Assembly: GCA_015179025.1 (NCBI GenBank)
Contig: WHUX01000019.1
Location: 310,001 to 374,000 of the forward strand
Source: Terfezia claveryi
Lineage: Eukaryota > Ascomycota > Pezizomycetes > Pezizales > Pezizaceae
Direction: 5' to 3'
DNA length: 64,000 bases
The translations under genes and the position numbers were made by a program. Shown piece by piece: positions 1-10,499 of the stretch. The notes beneath the pieces are model-generated. The model was not told where the DNA came from. It made no database searches and saw only the letters and a program-made list of their open reading frames with translations. Positions within the stretch are counted from its first letter, which is position 1; each line of letters opens with the position of its first letter.

Positions 1-328
1 CCATGTAGTGTGGCATAGACGCCAGGGCACTGCCGGCCCTCTCCACTGAGGTACAAGCGGAAAGAGCCTCTCTCTCAGCTGAGTTGATATCATTGTCAAG
101 AGCTTGGGTGGACAGGAATACTCTGACAACGATGAGAACCAGAAGGAGGGTCCATCTATTAAACCAGACTTGAGAAAGTCTGGATCGAGTACCGAGATAA
201 GGTGTGAGATGTGGAATAGTCGACGGTTTGAATTGTTGAACTTCACGGAGGTTTGGGTACCGGTAAGATGAGTGCATATCATGAGAACTGAAAAACTGTG
301 ACATCGAGCCAACAAGTGGGGGGGCCAT
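1..328 (-). CDS. PRM1: Plasma membrane fusion protein Prm1, N-terminal part, cut by the left window edge
   Basis: The minus-strand frame open from about 328 to the left edge encodes a protein with LTPYLG, then RLSQVWFNRWTLLLVLIVV (first membrane segment), then EREALSACTSVERAGSALAS and MPHYM. From knowledge of the family this order (TPYLG-RLSQVW-NRWT, a hydrophobic helix, then ALSACTSVE and SMPHYM) is the N-terminus of fungal Prm1, a multispanning protein that acts at the plasma membrane during fusion of mating cells. Several in-frame ATGs exist (326-328, and further downstream); I took the most upstream one seen, but the real start may be one of the inner methionines. Only about 110 residues are in the window; the remaining membrane segments lie outside. 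Family assignment rests on recalled consensus, not on an alignment. Confidence 0.8.
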   Translation of the reverse strand, partial: MAPPLVGSMSQFFSSHDMHSSYRYPNLREVQQFKPSTIPHLTPYLGTRSRLSQVWFNRWTLLLVLIVVRVFLSTQALDNDINSAEREALSACTSVERAGSALASMPHYM

Positions 329-2264
329 CCTGGGCAGAATACGTTGAGGTCGTTTCAAGAAGAATGGACGGGGAAACACTCAAATCACAGGATAGAGGAA
401 GGCAGCCCGGCTTATGTACTGTCCTGGCGGTGGTCAACACCTTCGGTTTGTATTCCGTACCTGAAATCTTCAAAACGAGAAAGAGAATGGAAATAAGAAA
501 AGAGAGATGAAAATAAGAAAAGAGGATGAAAATAAGAAAAGAGGATGAAAATAAGAGAAGAGAATGAAATGAAATGAAACTTAATTCGGTTGCCGTGAGA
601 TAAGGCAGAATATATTGAAGGTGCCCTTCAATATCGGCCTCGCGATTCAGGGGAAGATGGGACAACAAAGAAAAGAATGCCCACTGAATAAACATGAATG
701 ACAAGAAACTGTTGGGTATATATGGCCATGCTATGGGATCTGCACTGACTGAGCAACCATCGTGGCCAACCAGACTACCATCGTGTCTAGGTCGGCAGAT
801 TGTGAGACTGAGAAACATACGGAGACTGAATGAAGCATACGGAGACTGAATGAAGCAAACTTCACAATAGGCTGAACAAGCAATGAACCAATAGCAAACC
901 GAGTCCACCATTGCTATTTGACGGTTTGAAGATTTGGAACGTCACTTGAGACGCCAAACCTTGAAGATCGCCGCCACTGACATGATCTGCAATCTGGTAT
1001 GTTTATTTGTGGCACAGCTTTTGATCAACATTGCGCGCGACCGTTGGTAATTGGGCTGCACGGTTGTCGCACATTCTCCGTCTCCAGGTGATCTGCGCCG
1101 CTCAAAATAACCAAATTGGCTCTTTATTTGGATTAATTAAGGGCATTTCGATTCATCGGCACAGAAACGTGCTAGCGCGATGCTCATCACATTGCAAGCC
1201 CAATGCTGCGCCGGCAGTGGCCATGGACGTCCAGAATACAGGCACCCATCCGAGGGATACTTAGAGGAGTGATTGTTTTCCTCGCTCAAATCTGCTGCTG
1301 GCCGTCAACAAGCAGCTCAAATCGGAAGATGGTGCAGCATCGACTTCAATGGTGCCAAGGAACCATTCGTGGACAACTACCTGGTTTGGACAATGCACCC
1401 CAGCTAAGAAAGCTACTCGTTATAATTTGTACTCTGCCCTAACCCAAGATTGATTAAAGGTTGATATTGATTGGTATTAACGAGGCTATGCCCCTCGAGC
1501 TACTGTTCACTGAACACGGTGAGCCATAAATTTGAGGCAGGTTTCAGTACCTATCAATATCTATAGCTATGATCGTCTTATGACTCAATCCCAGTTATCT
1601 CGAAGATAGTTTTTCTGCATTCTTGCCAGTAGTTTCCCACCATCCCCTTCCACAAGTTTTGCGACACTTATCGCAAGTTCGCCGAACCTCTTGAAGTTGG
1701 TGGCATCAGTTACCCTGGGCTCGTATTAGTGATGGGTGGGTGTCCCGGTAAAATCAAATGGAATTTGAACCCTTTGAATTCAACAGCTTTGTTCCAAGCC
1801 TAACAGCTTAGGGTTAGCTGTGCATTGAATCGATAATATAGTTGACATAACGTACCGTCGTCGCGAGCCAGCGCAGTTCCTCTTCAGGATATTTTTCATC
1901 ACCCTACACAAGCTGGTGAGTATCTCGCAACACTCTGGAGCTTGGGGCGAATAACTTTGGATCCACGAATCCAGTCCAGCACCTCACCAATCAGTTGTGC
2001 TGTGACCTTTGGATCTCTTATAAGGGACAGCTGAACCTAGAGCCTCGGCTTCAATATCAAAAGTGGATCCAATCAGGAGGGAAATGGAACTACCTGACAT
2101 CGGACACATTTTGCCAGTTTTACCACATCCATATTTTCATTGGGACTAAGAATGAGTGCTTCCAGGATTTTCTTTCATTCAATTTAGCATGGATGTAGCT
2201 TGTAGGCAACGTTATTGAAAACCAGTTCCGAACGAAGCTTTCAGGAATACCTTCATAAGCGGCA
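329..2264. other. Gene-poor spacer between PRM1 and SPO22
   Basis: About 1.9 kb between the PRM1 start and the SPO22 stop. I see no frame with recognisable protein motifs. It holds the purine-rich minisatellite at 484-580 and a short tandem duplication of a 20-nt unit (catacggagactgaatgaag) at about 817-858. It presumably includes the PRM1 promoter and the SPO22 3' untranslated region. Confidence 0.5.
484..580. repeat. Purine-rich minisatellite
   Basis: Roughly five imperfect copies of an 18-19 nt unit of the form atgaaaataagaaaagagg, degenerating into gaaat repeats at the right end. It lies just upstream of the PRM1 start, in the probable promoter or 5' leader. Confidence 0.85.
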
Positions 2265-5200
2265 TTATCGCTGCTCCGAAACCGTTAGCTTCACAGAATG
2301 TATATTGTGAAGGAGAGAAGCAATACTTCTATCTGGTGCTTGTGATTGCATGATCATATCTCCAAAGTACTGCACTACTCTCGGATTTTCGCAATGCTGG
2401 GCCTCGCATACTATGGTGCTAAGGTAATCCCAATCTTTCAGGTGAACACATGCTTCGAATTCGTACAAGAGTAAAGTGGCATGTCTAATAAATGTAAGCA
2501 AGTTTCGAGAGATCACTAGATGTAGGCCACCACCCCACGTACTTGTCTCTCAGATCCCACAATACTTCTTGCGCTAGGTCATCCCTCAGCGCTTGCCTCT
2601 TCACCCTGAAGGCTTGTGTTTGTTGTTTAACCTCAAAGTACCTTTGAACCTGTTCTCACTCTGACTTCAGCTCTCTTGGCCCAGGCGTTAAACATGAATA
2701 GTCTTACACGTATGTTCGTGTTATCTTCTTCTCGAGAGATCTGTACTCCCAAGCTAGCGCTTAGAAAGTGACAATAGATGGCTTTTAAGGAAATAGCTCC
2801 ATGGGTGGGTGCATCAATATCGTCTGGATATAGTTCTAGGAACTGGTAAAACCGCGGTCAGTAATGATGCTTAATAGCAGGTAGAAAAAAAAGAAGCACC
2901 CTTAAACAAGTAGACACTATTCGGATACTCGTGGTCAAATGCCACTCTTCAATACTCCGTAGACTAAGGTTATAAGATGTCCTGCTAAACCACTCTAACT
3001 CCTTTACTGTGAATAATATATCTTGTTTGTTCACAGGCGACTTCTTCCCTCTTGCCTTCTTCGCCTCCTCTGAAGCTTCTCAACATGTTAGCAGCTGCAT
3101 TAATAATGACGCTCTTATGGTGGTAATTTACCTAGCTCAAGTAGTCGGCATAATGATTCTGCATTAGATATTTCACCCCCTTTGGCACGGTCAATAATGC
3201 TAATCGTCAACCGTATGGTGCATCTGTGGCCGTTTGGTACGTACGTTGCATTTACTTTAGTAAAAGTTCATTATTTCGTGGGAGTACTAACCTTAAAACA
3301 GCTGGCTTGTGAATAGATTCTGTGGGTAAGTCATCCATATGCCTTAGGACATGTTTGAGTGCCTTCAATGTTTCATCTTCATTCCCCAATGTGTGGGCAT
3401 CTAAAGCGCAGGCATAAAGTGCTCGGTGGTCACGAAGTGGTGTCTCGCAAATGCCTTGAATGGTTGATTCCGCTGGTTTTTTTGTTAGCAACGGTGGGCC
3501 TATATACAATGGAGCTCTTACCAAGCTGATGATTAGATGTCCTGAGAGCGACTTTGAACATGAGAAATAGAGTACTAGGACTTTGTTTGCCCGATTCTGA
3601 CATATTCCCATAAGTTTCTTCCGCCTTGCCATAGTCCGCTACCTGAATTGCGCAATGGATGATGCGCCTACCCCACTATTGGTCAGTAATTGAGAAACAC
3701 GAAGGAAACTGGGTATATACCTCCCCAGTTTTGCATAATTTAGGTCTCCAGATTTATCAAAAATCCTGTGCAGTGCCACTTCACACCACATGCTGGCTTC
3801 TACCCACTTCTCTTGGACTAGTAATGCCTCTGATACCTTCCATAGGAGCTAGTTTCGGTTAGTGATATGGGAATACCATTTGTAGAGAATGTGAAAGGAT
3901 CCTACAATTTGAGCAGCTTGTGTACTTTTCGGTGATAACGGCTTCGAAATCTGCCTAGCCATCGCTTGACATCAAAAGTGAGCTCAAAGCAAATCCATGT
4001 CACCTGAATGAGCACTCACAGTCGACTAGTTTTTTCAAGGTTGCAAGAGTGTTACCCTCAAGTGACGTATTGTTTTTCACTGTCATCCACAAGCGAGTGA
4101 CAAAAGCACGCTCTATCCATCCATCTTGCCCCAGGACTAGCAGCCTCTTCGATATCAGTTCATCTAGACAATTACAGGCCAATGTTACGCTAAAATTCCA
4201 TCGAATCAGCACACTTCGAATGCCATGAGAGATTGTTATACCTTTGGTCGGATAACTTTTGTATCCTCCCAAGAACTCTATATTTGAGTGCGGCCTTTTA
4301 GTACATATTTAGGTTCTCTTAAGTCCAGCGTTGCACATACGTTCTGAAGACATCCTCGCTGAATTGTGCAATTTCAATCATTTTCAGGAGGACTTCGGAG
4401 TCAGTATACATCACGGTCTTTGCAGGAATTCGAGTTTACCATTATGGTACTCGTCAACCGCGTCTGAATTTTCCATGGTGATCAGATCCAGTTTTAGCCT
4501 AAGTATCGATATTCTCGTCGGCCAATTCTAAGTGCCATCAGGTCATGAGCTTTGCTCTTAGGAACTAGCATAAACCATGGAACAATTACCTCGGACATCG
4601 TTTCCAATGCATTCCTAGCATACTCTAGCTCTGGTTCGGTCTTGGTTTGGAGACAGCCAGTCACAAGACTATGTAACACAATATAACGAAGCTCTGCGCA
4701 GGTTTCAGTGAGACACATGGGATTGATCCCATCTAAGACCTCCAGTGCTCGTCGTAGCCATTTCACAGCGGCAACAAATGCATTTTGTGCGAGAAGGCCG
4801 TTGCCAATGCTTAAAACCGCTTTGGCCAGAGCCTCTGATGTGCCTGTGTTACCTTGAGCGTCTTGAACCAGTAATGCTTTGCCATACATGAACTCCACCA
4901 TGGATAAATTTGATTGCTTCCAAGCCTAAGAATTGCTCATGACATTAAATAGTACACGTGCATAAGGGGAGGACATTTTGCATACAATAGTCATTCGGAG
5001 TAAGTAGTATTCACCTTCCAGGCGGTGAAATATGACTTTCCATTCATTTGACTGACTTTCATCTAGTTTACTAAGATCCTCGTGGTATCTAGCGGCCTTC
5101 TCCATAATCTTTAAGGCCCACTGGAGCTGTTTCTGATCTGTATCCCTTAGCACTAGTCTAGATGACCATGGAATGTACATACCCGTGCACTCCTTTCCGG

Positions 5201-5918
5201 CCTTAAGAGCTACCTTTAGTAACCGGATTAGACCTATCCTGTTAGTATGCCCTTTCCCTCTTCTAGACTGGATAGCCTCACTTTGCCTGCTCCTTCTCGA
5301 CGACTGCTCGGCACAGTCGAGCAAGAGGAAAGCTATAATTCGCACTAGAAAAGATCAGCTATATATCCATCCCGAAGTCAGTTTGAAGCAGTTCTCACCA
5401 TTAAGAATCATCCTTTGGTCACTAGTATCTTCCACGTTGTCCGGGGTGTCACCACTTTTTAAAAGCTGGGTTGCCAAATTCCATAATTTCACACCTAGCC
5501 AGGATTATCAGTTGAAATATTTTTATGTAGATTGACAGTCTTGTGGCTGGTGTACCCAAGTGGTCCATGTCATCATACTCGGTATCAACCTGAAGATTTT
5601 CTCTTACTGTGCAGCATTTATCCAATGCCTTGATGAGGCCTTCAATCCGTACACCTAGAGCCGGACCTCGGAAGTCTCGATGTAATTCCTGGTAGATTGA
5701 CGAGGCAATTTCTAAAGGTGAAGGTTTATCAGACATGCCTCAGTCTACTCAGGAAAAACCCACATACCAACAGCATTCTTGATTCGCTGATCGAGCACGG
5801 TAATGGCGTTATTTATATGAGCCATTAGATTGACGATATACCGAGTAAGCAAAGTAGCCTGGCTTGTAACCCGTCTAGCTGCAACACACTCTAAAGGGGT
5901 TACTTTAGCATTGGTCAT
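2265..5918 (-). CDS. SPO22: Meiosis protein Spo22/Zip4 (TPR protein of the synapsis/crossover machinery), many exons
   Basis: Spo22/Zip4 (TEX11 in animals) is a long helical TPR-type protein of the ZMM group promoting synapsis and crossovers on meiotic chromosomes. Exons I can join in phase: 5918-5768, 5711-5556, 5494-5399, 5344-5183, 5137-about 4985, then about 4927 onward. Family motifs appear across the joins: GVKLWNLATQLL, VRIIAFLLLDCAEQ, ALKIMEKAARYHEDL, AWKQSNLSMVEFMYGKA, LDELISKRLLVLG followed by WIERAFVTRLWMT, ALYACALDAHTLGNEDETLK, and the C-terminal YEFEACVHLKDWDYLSTIV. The stop at 2265 is plausible, as the family ends shortly after the last motif. Exon limits between 4.5 and 2.5 kb were not resolved. 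A possible extra 5' exon begins at an ATG at 6094, but needs a 32-nt intron, so I kept the ATG at 5918. One 45-nt intron (5138-5182) is stop-free and in frame. Confidence 0.87.
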
Positions 5919-7177
5919 TTTTTGGTGCTGAAAAAAAAAGGAGCTAGCGGAGGAATTACCGAGTTGGGGCCTAACAAGAATATTGCCAAAGATGGTAGTC
6001 GACGGCAGAGATTGTTAATAAGGTTGATTATGCCAGAGTCGGTGACATAGTTACTTGACCGAGTATGGCGCCAAATAAATTCAAGTTCCAGCATAGGTCC
6101 TAAAATGCTGAACAATCAGCATGTTTTTCTTCTTTAGAGCTGTCATCCGTGGAAATCGATTTACGATGGTGAATATCCACCTGGTTGGTGTAGTCCACTA
6201 AGGTCTAGCACAAATATTGTTGATTTGAGATCATACCGTAATATCTCTCGAACAAGAAGAGTTAATTATCCGAAGTCAATTCTATATGAAGTATCATGAA
6301 CCGTGTATAAGAAGACGTTACCCTGAACTCAGAAAAACGAGCTAAATAGAGAGGGCGTCAAACTTGAAATCAAGCCGTATTGCGATAATGTTTGTCCTGG
6401 GGGAATGCCCTCAACTCAAGCGAAGTAAAGCTACTCGACATCCCTGGAGATAAACTCTCCACTTAAAACGGGAGGAGTGATGAAGAGATCTACCGTTGTC
6501 AGAAGTGCCCAACAAGATTGTCAAATGGTTCCCCCCATAGAAATCAGAGACCAAATCAAAGACCAAGCGACTATATAACCATCCAACGAACATTGTTCTG
6601 AAAGCCTCAGGAGGTTACTTCAAAGGCAGTGTGATGGAGAGCCAGGGATGTGACAGTAGATGTGGTTGTGTGTGGATCGTTAGACAACAGTCCCCAAACG
6701 AGAGAAACCGCCTCGAGTGCAGCCATGATGGTTCGCTCCTCCGCATCATCAATATCCATATCTTCATCAGCCATTTCAAGGCCACTCTTGTCCTCCTCAT
6801 CTGGTTCCTGCTCATCATTCTCGTTGCCCCCAGAGCCTTGCTTACCACATGGTTGCATGGTAAATGCAGGGCTGCCCATATGTAAAGTGCTTGTTCAGTG
6901 GCCATCATGACCTGAGGTCGATTGCGGGTATAAGATTATTAAAATAAAAATAAAAATAAAACCGTATGCTTCAGATTCAACGTTACTGTTAGTTCTTCGA
7001 CTTAGAAGCAACACAACACTTTTACATAGGTACAGCGACAGCTGGTGTGTAGCTGTCTTATTGAAAGCTGCCACGTATGCAATTTGTCACCGTTAGGAGA
7101 AAAACAAGTATGTATTCGATGAGCAGTTTCAAGTATAAATCATCATGCATAGCGATTCGCCAACAATTGCAGTAGTA
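5919..7177. other. Spacer between SPO22 and the transposon, with one acidic frame of unknown status
   Basis: No recognised gene. On the minus strand at about 6607-6879 a 90-codon frame encodes an acidic stretch (EPDEEDKSG, DEDMDIDDAEERT). It has no clear start context, no partner exon that I could find, and no family I recognise. It might be a real small gene, an exon of a gene split by the transposon, or chance. About 6930-6960 is a simple AT tract of aaaataaa units. Confidence 0.35.
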
Positions 7178-7220
7178 CCCTTGGCGCCCTAGAAACGACC
7201 AATAACTGAGAAGCGACCAC
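7178..7220 (+). repeat. Left terminal inverted repeat of the Fot1-type element
   Basis: Starts CCCTTGGCGCCCTAG and ends AAGCGACCAC. It pairs with the right end at 9781-9823 with two mismatches (position 10, C against G; position 27, A against C). Confidence 0.95.
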
Positions 7221-7514
7221 CCCTGTAGGCCCCCCTGCGACAGACAAAACGTAATATACCAAACAACACCGAGAGAGGACTATAAACTAGCTAAATACAT
7301 ATCTATGGAAGTGACTACGCTCTACAACATGGTTACATTCGCATTCTATTAAAACCAGCTCAGTACTCAAGAGGCCTCTCGCCAGTAAAAATTCCTCCAT
7401 AACCCCCCCTACCCCCCTCTACCCTTGCTTGTATTTGAAATATTCTGCCAATAAGCTCACAACTACTTAGAAGTCCTATCCATGCATCTATATATTAATG
7501 TTAGATAAATATAG

Positions 7515-9638
7515 CTAGTAACAGTTGCCAAATAGTAAAACGGGAAGCCAATAAATAAGAGCACTAACCTCCGCAAAATAAGCAATATCAAGAGTTCGCA
7601 TTGAATTCACCAAATCTTCTTCATCTTCACCTTCTTCACCTTCTCCTTCAATCTCACTATTTGCCCCCTTCTCTAATATATCCTCTGCTATTATCGTGAG
7701 ATCACTACTAGCAATAGACCCCCCTTTGGGTTTGAGCGGTCGTTTTGGTCGAAGAGGATAGGAAGGTTTTTTACCAATACGCTTTGACCTTCCATTTGTA
7801 GTAGCCTTTAAGGCTGCCCAAGCCTGGTCAATCTTTGCGCATTCTGCCTGCCATGCTGGTAACTCAACCTCTTGATATTGCTGTAAATCATGCCTCCACT
7901 GCTTGTCAAGTGCTTCTTTAGCCACCCTTTTTTCCTCTGCAACCTTCTTCTTTTCTTCTAGAATCCGCCGCCTTTCAGCCTTTGCTGCCTCTGTATCTGC
8001 AAGCTTCTTAATCCCTTCATTAACATATTTGTAGGTTAGTACACGAGCTTCTCCAACATGTCTAGATCTCTTTCTTGTTTTACGTATCTTTCCATCTCGA
8101 AGCTTATTGAGGGTTTCTGCATAAGGTGCAATATCTCTATACTTAGTGACCTTCTCTGCTGTGAAGTCAATAAGCTCATATACCATGCTCTTAAGATTAT
8201 CATCATTCTTGAGCTTCTGCCGTGCCTGCTCTACAAGTGTTCGAGAAAGCTGACGAAGCCGAGCAGGAGTATCTAGGCCTGCAGCTAACACCCCTGTCCC
8301 TGCAGCCGGAACCCCTGCATCTGCAGCTATAATAGCACTTGCAACTGAAAAAGTAGCAGCTGGTGGCTGAGGAGGTGGGAGAGAGCGATCAATAGGCCAG
8401 CAACGGGATGCTCTCCATGCACTCCGGATAATCTCATTAGTAAAAACCTCCTTCCGAGTTTGCTGGAGAATATTGAGAAACTCAAGCTTTGATATTCCTA
8501 ATAAAGGATTGCAGCGGAGCCATGTACTGAGGTTGCGCTCATAGACACGCTGCAATAGAGAGAAGCAGCCAACATCGAGAGGTTGAAGAAGGTGAGTAGA
8601 TTTGGATGGAAGACAGATCATATGGATATTATGATCAAGAGCATATTTAACCACTCTCCATGCCACATGAGAAGAATGACCATCCACAATTAGACATCGT
8701 GGTGGTGGATCACCATCATACTCACAAGCCCCCCCTCCAACACCCCAGCGAGTATAAGGCTCAAAGTGTTGACGTATGTATTCAAACCCAAGCTCATCAT
8801 CCATATACCCACTTGGAGATACAGCAAATGTTGCTTCATGTTCCACCCCTCCCTCCCGATAATAGGATTCTCGATGAGTTTTTCCCTGCCAGACAATAAA
8901 TGGTGGGATAACCTCTCCACTAGCATTTACAGTCTCCAATACACTGCAAAACTCTCGAGACCCCTCAGTCATTGCTATACTTCTACCCCCAACTCGTACA
9001 ATAGCCATCGTGCGCCTACTATTTCTTCCCATTGTAATTCCCTTCTCATCACAATTCCAGATATCATCCTGAGCTATATTCTTCCGTCGTATAAGATTTG
9101 CTAACTTTCGTAGGAAATCAGCTTGTAGTTCTATATCATTAGTTGCTGCTGCTCTTGCCCTTTCCTGGTAGCGAATATAGACCTTTTTGAAGCCTGGATT
9201 GCGCTCAAGAAATCTATCTACCCAGTGGATACCAACGATATGAATAGGGGTATTTGAAGAGGCGGAAGGGTTACTAGAGGCGGAAGGGTTGCTGGTGGAA
9301 GGGCTGCCGGCGGAGAGTGCATATGAGGAGCATTTCTGGGGTATTTGCCTCTCATTGACAATTCCTTGTGCAATTTGCCGCAAAAGCTCCGGTCCAAGCG
9401 GAAATCCCGCATCTGCCATGATTCCAGCATAGCCAGCGATTGCTTTCTCATCACCTGTAGAGAACAGTTGCTGGTCCCGATGGGCTATAGACCGCTCCTG
9501 CTGTGTCCCTAGCACCCTCCGGCGTAATGTCTGCCGGTCTACCCCATATAAATCTGCAATCCGTAGCATAGGTGCATCTGGCTCTCGTTTTGCATGCTTG
9601 ATCGCTTCCTGCAGCTGTTGCTTCGTATATTTTGGCAT
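7515..9638 (-). CDS. Fot1/pogo-family transposase (HTH_Psq, CENP-B-type DNA-binding, DDE_1 domains)
   Basis: The 707-aa product begins MPKYTKQQLQEAI, a psq-type helix-turn-helix, followed by a CENP-B-like DNA-binding region (about residues 50-140) and a DDE endonuclease core. The catalytic acidic residues are visible in WNCDEKG, LIVDGHSSH and QPLDVGCF; the last two aspartates are separated by 35 residues, the DD35D spacing of Fot1-type elements. The C-terminal third is a basic, coiled-coil-like region (EEKKKVAEEKRVAKEALDKQ) ending in an acidic tail. A GTTAGT just after the codons for YFAE, and a ctaac...atatag further on, suggest a small 3' intron that would replace the last 18 or so residues; the same GTTAGT is kept in the relic near 18.2 kb. 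The enzyme would cut and join the element ends in the nucleus. Confidence 0.95.
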   Translation of the reverse strand: MPKYTKQQLQEAIKHAKREPDAPMLRIADLYGVDRQTLRRRVLGTQQERSIAHRDQQLFSTGDEKAIAGYAGIMADAGFPLGPELLRQIAQGIVNERQIPQKCSSYALSAGSPSTSNPSASSNPSASSNTPIHIVGIHWVDRFLERNPGFKKVYIRYQERARAAATNDIELQADFLRKLANLIRRKNIAQDDIWNCDEKGITMGRNSRRTMAIVRVGGRSIAMTEGSREFCSVLETVNASGEVIPPFIVWQGKTHRESYYREGGVEHEATFAVSPSGYMDDELGFEYIRQHFEPYTRWGVGGGACEYDGDPPPRCLIVDGHSSHVAWRVVKYALDHNIHMICLPSKSTHLLQPLDVGCFSLLQRVYERNLSTWLRCNPLLGISKLEFLNILQQTRKEVFTNEIIRSAWRASRCWPIDRSLPPPQPPAATFSVASAIIAADAGVPAAGTGVLAAGLDTPARLRQLSRTLVEQARQKLKNDDNLKSMVYELIDFTAEKVTKYRDIAPYAETLNKLRDGKIRKTRKRSRHVGEARVLTYKYVNEGIKKLADTEAAKAERRRILEEKKKVAEEKRVAKEALDKQWRHDLQQYQEVELPAWQAECAKIDQAWAALKATTNGRSKRIGKKPSYPLRPKRPLKPKGGSIASSDLTIIAEDILEKGANSEIEGEGEEGEDEEDLVNSMRTLDIAYFAEVSALIYWLPVLLFGNCY

Positions 9639-9780
9639 GCTTGTGATCGGAGGGTATTGTTAGCGTTGCCTGAGACCTGGCGATTTGATTGATATTAGTT
9701 AAGACCATTATACTGTTACGGAGGGGGTATTGGGGCTGCGGAGAGGCTGACGAGGCCGGTCAAGCTGCATGTCTTAGACA

Positions 9781-9823
9781 GTGGTCGCTTCTCAGTGATT
9801 GGTCGTTTCTAGGCCGCCAAGGG
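9781..9823 (-). repeat. Right terminal inverted repeat of the Fot1-type element
   Basis: Reverse complement of the left end at 7178-7220 with two mismatches, followed directly by TA at 9824-9825, the second copy of the target dinucleotide. Confidence 0.95.
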
Positions 9824-9825
9824 TA

Positions 9826-10499
9826 ATGCACAGTACAAGTACATGGTCCTGTCCGCCCCGGAAAAGAGAAATAAGCGAGGGGAGGGGCAAAATAAAAGTA
9901 GAGAAAAAGAAAAAAAGTAGAGAAAAAAAGAAGTAAAGGAAGGCGAAAAGGAACGAAGCCCTGTAGGGCTCTCCACCCATATCCACGCCCTCGCCGCTTC
10001 TCCTTCCTCAACGGAAACTGCCCCGAAGATATCCTCTAAGTAACAGGCGGAAATCGTCTTTCGTTCCTTTCCTGTCAAAAGTTCCCCTTCAACAGCTCCG
10101 AGTCCCATCAGGCGAAAACCCTCTAATTGGCACAATATCCCCGCACAACAACCGTCCACCCCTCGTTGTATTGGCCGCTGGCGCAGCTAGCCTCCTCGAG
10201 AGCTGAGTAGGCTACCGTTATATGGATCTCTAAATGATTTTGAAGCAAGGTAATCTGGTTGGCTCTTAGCATTCCCCAATGGACTGGTACCATCCAGGAA
10301 TTATAAACCCTCAAAACCACACGCTGCACATGCATAACCCCACAAAAGTACAATATTCTCCGACCCAGTCTCACATCAGCCTTTTTGACAGGAAATATTT
10401 CTGGTATGACATATGACTTTCAGTACTGATTCTCAACCACAGATATAGCTAGACATCATTGGTGCCCTTGGGGTATGCCAGCCTTGATTGCGTTGGCAA
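9826..10499. other. Spacer between the transposon and the 235-aa gene
   Basis: On the minus strand the stretch from about 10160 to 9960 has an open frame with plausible composition (GAVEGELLTGKERKT, AVSVEEGEAARAW), but no start or splice partner that I can defend, and no family I recognise. The part nearest the transposon is a purine-rich tract (gaaaaagaaaaaaag). This could be a downstream exon or 3' region of the 10.5-11.3 kb gene, or chance. Confidence 0.35.

Larger units (their letters stand above)
7178..9823 (-). mobile_element. Complete Fot1/pogo-type DNA transposon with TIRs and TA target duplication
   Basis: The element is 2,646 bp, bounded by 43-bp terminal inverted repeats (41 of 43 positions match) starting CCCTTGGCG, and flanked on both sides by the dinucleotide TA (7176-7177 and 9824-9825), the target duplication typical of Tc1/mariner and pogo elements. 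The single large gene inside runs on the minus strand and is uninterrupted over 707 codons. Near-identical TIRs and an open frame point to a recent, possibly still mobile, insertion. It sits between SPO22 and an unrecognised gene and does not visibly break a known gene. Confidence 0.95.

Noticed and set aside
279..911. 210-codon minus-strand frame across the PRM1 start region
   Set aside because: It overlaps the PRM1 frame in another register, crosses the purine-rich minisatellite (which encodes a run of F, S, L and I) and has no domain; it is a low-complexity artefact.
5919..6094. Extra first exon of SPO22 starting at 6094
   Set aside because: It joins in phase, but only through a 32-nt intron, shorter than any other seen here; left as a possibility in the SPO22 entry.
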